A DNA stretch of 7,434 bases from Planctomycetales bacterium (GTDB taxonomy: Bacteria; Planctomycetota; Planctomycetia; Pirellulales; Thermoguttaceae), in contig SKJM01000180.1 of assembly GCA_007122045.1 (NCBI GenBank), positions 1 through 7,434 of the forward strand, written 5' to 3'. Under the pieces are notes generated by a model that had not been told where the DNA came from, searched no databases, and saw nothing but the letters and a program-made list of their open reading frames with translations. Numbering within the stretch: the stretch's first letter is position 1; every line of letters begins with the position of its first letter. Shown piece after piece: positions 1 to 5,438 of the stretch. Made by a program: the position numbers and the translations under genes.

Positions 1-1198
1 CGGCACCCTGAGCGTCGCCCTCGGCGGTGTGGTCCGAGATGTCGTCCGTGTCGGGGTCGGCGCGGGTGTCGTGCGCGTCGTGGACCGCATCGTGGTCGTA
101 CTCGTAATAGTATTCATCGTAGCCGTACCCGTCGTAGCCGTACCCGTCGTAGCCGTACCCGTCGTAGCCGTACCCGTCGTAGCGATACTCATGGTAGTAA
201 GGTTCCGGCTGGTCTTCTCTCAGCGTGCCGTCGACCGCGGCATCGGCGGTGTCGAACGACTGGTCGTCCGATTGACGGAACTCCTCGGGGCCGGGCGGCG
301 CCGGCAGTTCTTCCACGGGAGCCTCGGCCCTGCCGTCCCAGTAGCCGTACCGGTCGACGATTTCGGCCTCTTCGTAGGTGTGGACATCCGACAGGTCGTC
401 GCCGGCCTGTTCCGTGTCGGCCGCGGCCGGGGCGCCCTCCTCGCTGCCGTCGCCATAGTAACCGGTGTAGTAATCGGCATAGTAGTCGGCGTAGTAATCG
501 TCATGGTACCCGTAGCCGTAGTCATCGTAGCCGTAGTCAACGTAGCCCTCGGTGTACTCGTCGGCGCTTACTTCGTCGGCGTCGGGCTGCTCGTCGGTCG
601 CTTCCAGGGTTTCGTCGGCCTGGTCCACCTCGTGGGCAGGATCGGCGTCGGCCGCCGGCTGGTCGTCTTGCCAGTATTCGGTTTCGTAGTCGTACGGTTC
701 ATAGGTGTAGAAGTCGTCCTCGTAGCCATAATCGTCTTCGTCTTCGTAGCCGCAGTAGTAGTCCGGATGGTCGTACCGGTAGTAGCTGTACTCGTCGTAG
801 CCGTACCGATCATAGCCGTATTCGTACTGGTCGGAGGCTTCGATTTCAGCGTCGTCCCGTTGCTCGGGCTGGCGGATGTCGGCCGGGTCGTCGGATTGGG
901 AGTCGACGTCGGCCGTTTCGGGTGGGTCGTGGTCCTGGGTTTCGTCCCAAGCGTCGTAGGGGTAGTCGTCATAGCAAGTGGCGTCCCAGTAGGGATCTTC
1001 GGCAGGGCAGCCATAGGACCCGTCGTCCCAGTGCCCCGAGTAGTAGCCCGTCCCGTCCGGTTCTTCGGCGGCATAAAGCGGGACCTCAGGCCCGTACTCT
1101 GCCTCAGCCATCGTTTGACCGCCTGAGGGTCCCAGTACAATCAAGGCTCCACTCAGGATGAAGCCGCCGAGTGGATAAGCGAATCGTAAACATCTCAT
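1..1198 (-). CDS. Exported, acidic Tyr/Asp/Gly-rich low-complexity protein (5' part; runs off left edge)
   Basis: Reading the minus strand from the ATG at 1198, the frame stays open to base 1, giving at least 399 residues with no stop, so the gene is cut by the window edge. Residues 1-33 look like a Sec signal peptide: Arg2 and Arg5, a hydrophobic core at about 8-23 (GGFILSGALIVLG), then a probable cut near the AEA at 31-33. The rest is dominated by Tyr, Asp, Glu and Gly with very few basic or hydrophobic residues. Tyr-rich blocks lie at about 124-176, 215-250 and 334-367, separated by Asp/Glu/Ala/Pro-rich linkers. Residues 340-359 are four exact copies of YDGYG. Cysteines are few (3, 64, 75, 149). 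Codon use is consistent (mostly TAC and GAC), and a GGAGG lies 10 nt before the ATG, which supports this frame and start. I recognise no domain. A disordered, metal-binding or adhesive surface protein would fit, but that is inference. Confidence 0.8.
   Translation of the reverse strand, partial: MRCLRFAYPLGGFILSGALIVLGPSGGQTMAEAEYGPEVPLYAAEEPDGTGYYSGHWDDGSYGCPAEDPYWDATCYDDYPYDAWDETQDHDPPETADVDSQSDDPADIRQPEQRDDAEIEASDQYEYGYDRYGYDEYSYYRYDHPDYYCGYEDEDDYGYEDDFYTYEPYDYETEYWQDDQPAADADPAHEVDQADETLEATDEQPDADEVSADEYTEGYVDYGYDDYGYGYHDDYYADYYADYYTGYYGDGSEEGAPAAADTEQAGDDLSDVHTYEEAEIVDRYGYWDGRAEAPVEELPAPPGPEEFRQSDDQSFDTADAAVDGTLREDQPEPYYHEYRYDGYGYDGYGYDGYGYDGYGYDEYYYEYDHDAVHDAHDTRADPDTDDISDHTAEGDAQGA
121..180. 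repeat. Four perfect tandem copies of a 15-bp unit inside the coding region
   Basis: The plus-strand unit AGCCGTACCCGTCGT occurs at 121-135, 136-150, 151-165 and 166-180 without a mismatch, followed by a decayed partial copy (AGCGATAC) from 181. On the minus strand each unit is five codons, Tyr-Asp-Gly-Tyr-Gly, so copy-number change keeps the frame. Identity at third codon positions as well as at the protein level points to recent duplication by slippage or unequal exchange. Confidence 0.95.
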
Positions 1199-1208
1199 GT
1201 TTCCAAGT

Positions 1209-1213
1209 CCTCC
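1209..1213 (-). promoter_or_regulatory. Shine-Dalgarno GGAGG for the Tyr/Asp-rich protein
   Basis: The minus strand reads GGAGG here, 10 nt before the ATG at 1198. It decides between two overlapping ATGs: the other, at 1193, is out of frame with the long open frame. Confidence 0.6.
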
Positions 1214-1351
1214 CGGGCAAGTGCCCTGTGCGTGAGTTAGAAGAATCGCGTTTCCCCCGGGTAACGTTCACGAGTCGATGGCAAGGGCGGTTTTCTCGGC
1301 CGCCTGCGAAGGGAACCGCGGCAATTCTGCGGCTTCAAGGGCTGGGCGGTT

Positions 1352-1383
1352 GGACCAAGTCCCCTCCGGACAAAGTCCCCCCT
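1352..1383. repeat. Two tandem 16-bp near-identical units
   Basis: GGACCAAGTCCCCTCC (1352-1367) is followed directly by GGACAAAGTCCCCCCT (1368-1383), matching at 13 of 16 positions. A shorter related string, GGACAGTCCTCC, occurs at 1399-1410. Each copy has a GGAC...GTCC dyad, so each could form a small palindrome or a protein-binding site. Function is not known. Confidence 0.6.
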
Positions 1384-1524
1384 AAGCCACGAGAATTGGG
1401 ACAGTCCTCCGTGAACGGTTACCCCAGGCCCGTCGCCCGCATCCTCGACGGACCAGCCTGCCCGGCCTACGGTGACCGGGCCGACTCGTTCGGTAGTTGT
1501 ATCGGAGAAGAAAAAATACGGCCA

Positions 1525-1577
1525 TTAGGCAATTCACGGGCACTTGGTGCCATGAGGTGAATCGGGTGTTTGCCTAA
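1525..1577. other. Long nested hairpin, terminator-like on the minus strand
   Basis: Three nested stems can be drawn. The outer one pairs TTAGGCA (1525-1531) with TGCCTAA (1571-1577). The middle one pairs ATTCAC (1532-1537) with GTGAAT (1557-1562). The inner one pairs GGCAC (1539-1543) with GTGCC (1547-1551) around a 3-nt loop. An 8-nt bulge (1563-1570) and a small internal loop interrupt the helix. On the minus strand the hairpin is followed, after 8 nt, by a run of six T (1511-1516). That resembles a factor-independent terminator, but the T-run is further away than usual. A small structured RNA or a mobile-element end are alternatives. Confidence 0.45.
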
Positions 1578-1679
1578 ACGACACAGACAACATCGAATGG
1601 ATAACCCGGAGCGAGTAGTCTTGGATCGAAGGGTGGGTTCGGAAACCGGGTGAGGAAACCGCGGAGCCTTGGTAAAACA

Positions 1680-1817
1680 GCGAAGATGATCCGCATGGTT
1701 CGCTTCGCGCGATCAGATTCTCCTTTCCGGCTGAAGCCGGGACTCCAACGGGGCACGGTTCGAACCTGGAAACGCGCAAGATTTGGCCGTTTGGCCAAGC
1801 CGGGGGCGGTGGCCCCC
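1680..1817. repeat. Cluster of short palindromes (REP-like candidate)
   Basis: Within 138 bp there are five dyads: GCGAAG (1680-1685) with CTTCGC (1703-1708); CCGGCT-GA-AGCCGG (1727-1740); the perfect palindrome GGTTCGAACC (1757-1766); TTGGCC-GTTT-GGCCAA (1783-1798); and GGGGGC-GGTG-GCCCCC (1802-1817). Such density is far above what flanking sequence shows and resembles dispersed intergenic palindromic elements. Whether it is repeated elsewhere in the genome cannot be told from one window. Confidence 0.45.
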
Positions 1818-1839
1818 ATGAGCGCTGGCTTGCCCCTTA

Positions 1840-1848
1840 TGCTACAAT
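1840..1848 (+). promoter_or_regulatory. Extended -10 promoter candidate for the permease gene
   Basis: TGCTACAAT fits the extended -10 form (TGn followed by a TATAAT-like hexamer, here TACAAT at 1843-1848). No good -35 hexamer is found at the expected distance, which an extended -10 can tolerate. It would start transcription near 1855, leaving a leader of about 70 nt before the ATG at 1924. Confidence 0.4.
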
Positions 1849-1923
1849 TGCAGTCGGAGCCGCCTGTATATTATCGAGCGGCAAACCGCCCCCTGCCGCT
1901 CGCCTTGGGAGAACCTGCCTGTC

Positions 1924-3813
1924 ATGTCGTTCGACGCCTGGATCAGCCTGGCCGTCACCCTGGCGGTGTTCGTTGGGCTTCAGCAGCGCCGCAACATACC
2001 GGCCGACCTGTTGTTTCTCGGCGGGCTGGTGACGGTAACGCTGTTCGGCGTGATTACGCCGCGGGAAGCCCTGGCAGGCTTCGCGAATCCGGCGGTCGTG
2101 ACCATCGGGGCCCTATTTATCGTGGCGGCCGGGCTGCGCTCGACCGGCGTGCTCGACGCGATCGGCAACCTGTTGCTGGGCACCGCCAAGACCGTGGGCG
2201 GGGCCATGCGCCGGGTCCTGGGCGTGGTGCTGGGGATTTCGGCCTTCATCAACAACACGCCGGTGGTGGCCATGTTCGTGCCCGTGCTGCTCACTTGGTG
2301 CCGGCGCCGGGGCATCTCGCCTTCCCGCGTACTGCTGCCGGTCAGTTACGTGGCTATCATGGGTGGCACATGCACGCTTATTGGAACGAGCACAAACATC
2401 ATCGTCAACGGTTTGCTCCGCGAGGAGCAGGAGCGCGAGACCCGGCGGATTGCCCACGCCCAGCAGGAAGGCCTCTATGCCGATTTGCCCGGCTTCCAGG
2501 AGCAGATGGGCAGCATGACGCTCTTCGAGATCGGCCGGGTGGGGTTCGCCTGTGCCGCGGCGGGGTCGGCATATCTGCTGCTGGTGGGGTATCGCCTCCT
2601 GCCGAATCGGACCGAGTTGGTCGAGCAGCTCGACGAACAACGCCGCGAGTACATGGTGGAAATGCTCGTGCAACCCGACTGCCGGCTCATCGGCAAGACC
2701 GTCGAGCAGGCGGGCCTTCGGCACCTGCGGGGGCTGTACCTGATCGAAATCGACCGCGACGACGACGTGGTGACGCCCGTGACGCCGGACGACGTGATTC
2801 GTGCGGGCGACCGGCTGATTTTCACGGGGGTGGTGGCGACGATCCTCGACCTGGTGCAGATTCCGGGCCTGGTGCCGGCGGCCGACCTGACCTACGAGAT
2901 TCATCCCAAGCGGCGGATGGGCCGGCACCTCTCGGAGGCGGTGGTGTCGAGTTCCTCGCCGCTGGTGGGCACGACGGTGCGGCGGGCGAACTTCCGCCGG
3001 CTGTACAACGCCGCGGTGGTGGCCGTGCATCGCAACGGGGCCCAGCTTCGGCGGAAGATCGGCGACATCGTCCTCCGCGCCGGCGATACGCTCCTGCTGC
3101 AAACGCGCACCGAGTTCAGCAGCGCGTTCCGCAACAGCCGCGACTTCTTCCTGGTGGCCGACGTCGAGGGGTCCCAGCCGCGGCGTCACGAGCGGGCGTG
3201 GCTGGCCGTCGGGCTGGTGGTCGTCCTGGTCGTGTGGTTGTTCGCGGCAAGCTGGTTCCGCCCCGACGGCTGGGCGGAAGGGTTCGCCTCGCCCGCCATC
3301 GCCGCCGTGGCCATCGCGGGGCTGATGATCGTCGGGCGATGCATTCCGGCGGCCGAGGCCCGCGGCGCCATCGACTTGCAGGTGCTGGTGACCATTGCCG
3401 CCGCCCTGGGATTGGGCCGGGCGCTGACCGAAAGCGGCGCCGCCGAGGCGATCGCCCATACGGTCGTCGGCGGCGCCGGCAGGAACCCGTACCTGCTTCT
3501 CGTCGGGTTTTACGTCCTGACGGTGGTGTTCACCGAGTTGATTAGCAATGGGGCCGTGGCGGCCATGCTGTTCCCGTTGGGCGTGGCGTTGGCGGCGGCT
3601 GCCGGGGTCAGCCCTCGCCCCTTCGCCATGGCCTTGGCCATTGGCGCATCGTTGAGTTTCATTACGCCTATCGGTTACCAGACGAACCTGATGGTGATGG
3701 GCCCCGGCGGTTACCAGCCGCGCGACTACCTGCGTGCCGGGTTGCCGCTGATGCTGATTGTGGGGACGGTGGCGCTTCTGCTGATTCCGCGCGTGTGGCC
3801 GTTCACGCTGTAA
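1924..3813 (+). CDS. SLC13/DASS-family permease with two RCK_C (TrkA_C) domains
   Basis: This is an inner-membrane secondary transporter of the divalent anion:sodium symporter type. The 629-residue length and the order membrane half, two soluble domains, membrane half match the bacterial subgroup. The N-terminal half has hydrophobic segments from residue 4 on and the substrate/sodium-site hairpin SAFINNTP (106-113), then GTSTN (154-158). Two RCK_C domains follow at about 242-315 and 336-415; each ends in the typical 'aGD.L...' pattern (AGDRLIFTG and AGDTLLLQT). The second membrane half starts near 426 and carries TELISNGAVAAM (537-548) and TPIGYQTN (581-588), the second hairpin motif. Relatives transport sulfate, other oxyanions or dicarboxylates; the substrate cannot be told here. 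The second asparagine often seen in the SNN motif is Gly543. A weak GGGAG (1907-1911) lies 12 nt before the ATG. Its stop is 13 bp from that of the convergent small gene. Confidence 0.9.
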   Translation: MSFDAWISLAVTLAVFVGLQQRRNIPADLLFLGGLVTVTLFGVITPREALAGFANPAVVTIGALFIVAAGLRSTGVLDAIGNLLLGTAKTVGGAMRRVLGVVLGISAFINNTPVVAMFVPVLLTWCRRRGISPSRVLLPVSYVAIMGGTCTLIGTSTNIIVNGLLREEQERETRRIAHAQQEGLYADLPGFQEQMGSMTLFEIGRVGFACAAAGSAYLLLVGYRLLPNRTELVEQLDEQRREYMVEMLVQPDCRLIGKTVEQAGLRHLRGLYLIEIDRDDDVVTPVTPDDVIRAGDRLIFTGVVATILDLVQIPGLVPAADLTYEIHPKRRMGRHLSEAVVSSSSPLVGTTVRRANFRRLYNAAVVAVHRNGAQLRRKIGDIVLRAGDTLLLQTRTEFSSAFRNSRDFFLVADVEGSQPRRHERAWLAVGLVVVLVVWLFAASWFRPDGWAEGFASPAIAAVAIAGLMIVGRCIPAAEARGAIDLQVLVTIAAALGLGRALTESGAAEAIAHTVVGGAGRNPYLLLVGFYVLTVVFTELISNGAVAAMLFPLGVALAAAAGVSPRPFAMALAIGASLSFITPIGYQTNLMVMGPGGYQPRDYLRAGLPLMLIVGTVALLLIPRVWPFTL

Positions 3814-3826
3814 GCCCCTCGCCGAG

Positions 3827-4195
3827 CTATGATCGGGACGTGCGTTTCGCCCTCGGTTCGACGCGTTGGGCCGTGAAGCCGGATTCGTCGCCGTGTTCGA
3901 AGGCGAGGACGCCCACCAGGGCGTCGCCCTCCAGCGCCGCCCAGCCGTAGCCCGATTCCGGCTCCATTTCGTCCGCCCCTTCCCAGGTGAATTCGACGGC
4001 GGGTTTGCCGTGTTTCTCGGCGTTGCGGCACTCCATTTGCCCTTGCACATATCCGAAGTGGAACTCTCCGGTGTGGCTTGGGCTGAACTCGATAAAGGCG
4101 GGGCCTCTTACGTGAAGATACTCTTGATCCCAACCGGTCATTGAGAGGATATTCCAGCGGCCCGCGATCGGAGATTTGGGCTTGCGTTTTGCCAT
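3827..4195 (-). CDS. Conserved small protein of unknown function (122 aa)
   Basis: The ATG at 4195 is preceded by GGAG with 6-nt spacing (4202-4205), and the frame ends at a TAG (3829-3827). The product starts with a basic stretch (MAKRKPKSPIAGRW). It continues as a compact, soluble, aromatic- and Glu-rich sequence with motifs such as GWDQEYL (21-27), FIEF, GEFHFGYVQGQMECR, and an acidic patch WEGADEMEPESGYGWA, before a basic C-terminal tail. The alternating polar and hydrophobic pattern suggests a small beta-rich fold. From memory it resembles short bacterial hypothetical proteins with the same 'AGRW.I..M..WDQ.Y' start; I cannot give a function. It lacks a signal peptide and membrane segments. 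It is transcribed toward the permease gene and lies 169 bp downstream of hemC on the same strand, so it may have its own promoter or be read from hemC. Confidence 0.85.
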   Translation of the reverse strand: MAKRKPKSPIAGRWNILSMTGWDQEYLHVRGPAFIEFSPSHTGEFHFGYVQGQMECRNAEKHGKPAVEFTWEGADEMEPESGYGWAALEGDALVGVLAFEHGDESGFTAQRVEPRAKRTSRS

Positions 4196-4317
4196 GGTCC
4201 GCTCCGTTCTTGAAGGTTCTTTCCCCCGGCGAAGGCGGGGCGAGGGTCGGGTCCACTGTTCCGTTTCCGAGAGGATACGACACTATCGTACCGGGGCTGA
4301 CGGCCCGACGCAACCCC

Positions 4318-4333
4318 CCAAGCGGTGGCTTGG
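4318..4333. other. Short hairpin downstream of hemC
   Basis: CCAAGC (4318-4323) and GCTTGG (4328-4333) form a perfect 6-bp stem around GGTG. It lies about 30 bp after the hemC stop and could act as a 3' processing or stop signal. However, on the minus strand it is followed by G residues, not T, so it is not a classical factor-independent terminator. A second 5-bp dyad (TACGA 4276-4280 with TCGTA 4286-4290) lies further downstream in the same 169-bp spacer. Confidence 0.35.
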
Positions 4334-4364
4334 TCGGATTGGGGGCGTGGCGCTTCGGTCGCGC

Positions 4365-5303
4365 CTATGGTGACGGGGTTCTTCCCAGCCGGATCAGTTC
4401 GTCGGCGCCCTCGGCGCGCAGCGCGTCGGCCACCCGCTGCCCGAGACCAACCACCTCATCGAGGGGGGCGCTAAGGCTCACGTCGATCGCGCGGGCGCCG
4501 AGCGGGTGAACCACGCGGCCTTGCAAGGTGAGGCGGTCGCGGCGCACGCTGCCAAGTGCGCCGATGGGAGCGAGGCAGCCGCCCCGCAGCGCGGCCAGCA
4601 TGGACCGCTCGGCGGCGACCGCCGCCCGGGTGGGGGAATGATCGAGCGCGCCGAGCGTGGCGACGGCGTCGGGTTCAGCGCGGGTCTCGATGCCCAGCGC
4701 CCCCTGCCCGACTGCCGGAAGCATGACGGCCAGGGGCAGCGTTTCGCTGATTCGCGAGTCCAGGCCGAGACGCGTCAGGCCGGCTTCGGCCAGTACGATC
4801 GCGTCGTACCGCCCCTGGTCGAGTTTTCGCAGCCGGGTGTCGACATTGCCCCGGATGTCCTCGACGCGGAGGTCGGGACGGCAGAGCAGCAACTGCGCGC
4901 GGCGGCGCAGGCTGCCGGTGCCCACGATCGCTCCCTGCGGAAGTTCATCCAGGCAGCGCGCCTCGCGGCACACCAGCGCGTCGGCCACCGGCCCCCGCTC
5001 CGGCACCGCGGCGAGCTGCAAGCCGGCCACCTCGTCGGTGGGCAGGTCCTTGAGGCTGTGGACCGCCAGATCGATTTCGTCGTCGAGCAGGGCCCGCTGC
5101 AACTCCTTGGTAAACACACCCTGGCTGTCGAGCGTGCCGATGGGGCCGCGTTGGTCGGCGTCGCCCCGCGTGCGGATGGGCACCAGCGCCACCTCGCATC
5201 CGAGGTCGCGAAGCTGCGCCGCTACCCACTCGGCCTGCCAGCGGGCCAGGAGGCTCTCACGCGTGCCGATACGCAGCCGTTTGCGGTGCTGATTATCGTT
5301 CAT
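4365..5303 (-). CDS. hemC: Porphobilinogen deaminase (hydroxymethylbilane synthase, EC 2.5.1.61)
   Basis: This cytoplasmic enzyme joins four porphobilinogen molecules into hydroxymethylbilane, the linear tetrapyrrole that leads to uroporphyrinogen III, heme and corrinoids. The 312-residue length is normal for the family. Recognisable motifs are IGTRESLLARWQ (12-23), VHSLKDLPT (81-89) with the catalytic aspartate at 86, SLRRRAQL (131-138), RGNVDTRLRKL (151-161), and LPAVGQGALGIE (195-206). RGGCLAPIGA follows, with Cys243 as the expected attachment site of the dipyrromethane cofactor. All expected active-site features are present, so it should be functional. The ATG at 5303 is the only sensible start, 9 residues before the conserved first strand, but no clear Shine-Dalgarno sequence precedes it. 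Other hem genes are not in the window; the upstream neighbour on this strand is the DUF502 gene, 135 bp away across a minisatellite. Confidence 0.97.
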   Translation of the reverse strand: MNDNQHRKRLRIGTRESLLARWQAEWVAAQLRDLGCEVALVPIRTRGDADQRGPIGTLDSQGVFTKELQRALLDDEIDLAVHSLKDLPTDEVAGLQLAAVPERGPVADALVCREARCLDELPQGAIVGTGSLRRRAQLLLCRPDLRVEDIRGNVDTRLRKLDQGRYDAIVLAEAGLTRLGLDSRISETLPLAVMLPAVGQGALGIETRAEPDAVATLGALDHSPTRAAVAAERSMLAALRGGCLAPIGALGSVRRDRLTLQGRVVHPLGARAIDVSLSAPLDEVVGLGQRVADALRAEGADELIRLGRTPSP

Positions 5304-5350
5304 CGGTGTGGTGCTCGGCGGGGATGCGAAGTGCTACATTCCGGCAAATC

Positions 5351-5422
5351 GGTCGGACTGGTCGGACTGGTCGGATTGATCGGATTGGTCGGATTGAGTG
5401 GATCGGGCGGATTGGTCGGATC
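5351..5422. repeat. 9-bp minisatellite, eight units, upstream of hemC
   Basis: Consensus GGTCGGATT on the plus strand. The units, in order, are GGTCGGACT, GGTCGGACT, GGTCGGATT, GATCGGATT, GGTCGGATT, GAGTGGATC, GGGCGGATT and GGTCGGATC. The array ends 48 bp before the hemC ATG and begins 17 bp after the DUF502 stop, so it is not coding and fills the likely promoter/leader of hemC. Copies are clean on the hemC side and degrade toward the DUF502 side. There are no unique spacers, so it is not a CRISPR array. Confidence 0.9.
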
Positions 5423-5438
5423 AGTCACGCCGTCGCAA

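Larger units (their letters stand above)
1199..1923. other. Gene-free gap with repeats and palindromes
   Basis: This stretch of about 725 bp lies between the divergently transcribed Tyr/Asp-rich gene and the permease gene, so it should hold the 5' regions of both. The open frames crossing it lack recognisable protein features or belong to shadows of the permease. I found no tRNA or rRNA signature. It contains a 16-bp tandem near-repeat (1352-1383), a nested hairpin (1525-1577), several short palindromes between 1680 and 1817, and a promoter-like extended -10 (1840-1848). The remainder shows nothing I can assign. Confidence 0.6.

Noticed and set aside
29..1126. Plus-strand frame of 365 residues, valine-rich
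   Set aside because: It is the antisense of the Tyr/Asp-rich gene: TAC and GAC codons read backwards give Val and similar residues. It has no ribosome binding site, while the minus frame has a signal peptide and GGAGG.
1171..1560. Plus-strand frame of 129 residues in the gap
   Set aside because: No recognisable motif, no good ribosome binding site, and it overlaps the repeats and half of the hairpin; composition looks random.
1757..1766. GGTTCGAACC, reminiscent of a tRNA T-arm
   Set aside because: The flanking bases do not form a 5-bp T-stem with a 7-nt loop, and no acceptor or anticodon arm or CCA end can be placed around it.
1574..1819. Minus-strand frame of 81 residues
   Set aside because: It spans the palindrome cluster and ends exactly at the nested hairpin, and its AAGGGG is too far from the ATG. 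Probably a spurious frame of a repeat, though a short transcript here is not excluded.
1650..3545. Plus-strand frame of 631 residues
   Set aside because: Out-of-frame shadow of the permease gene, rich in Arg, Gly and Pro as expected for GC-rich DNA.
2113..4050. Minus-strand frame of 645 residues
   Set aside because: Antisense shadow across the permease and the out-of-frame part of the small gene; the sense frames carry clear family motifs.
5332..5340. Plus-strand extended -10-like TGCTACATT
   Set aside because: It points away from hemC into the antisense of the DUF502 gene, with no gene to serve; one chance match of this length is not notable.
5351..5422. Possible CRISPR array
   Set aside because: Units are 9 bp and directly adjacent with no unique spacers.
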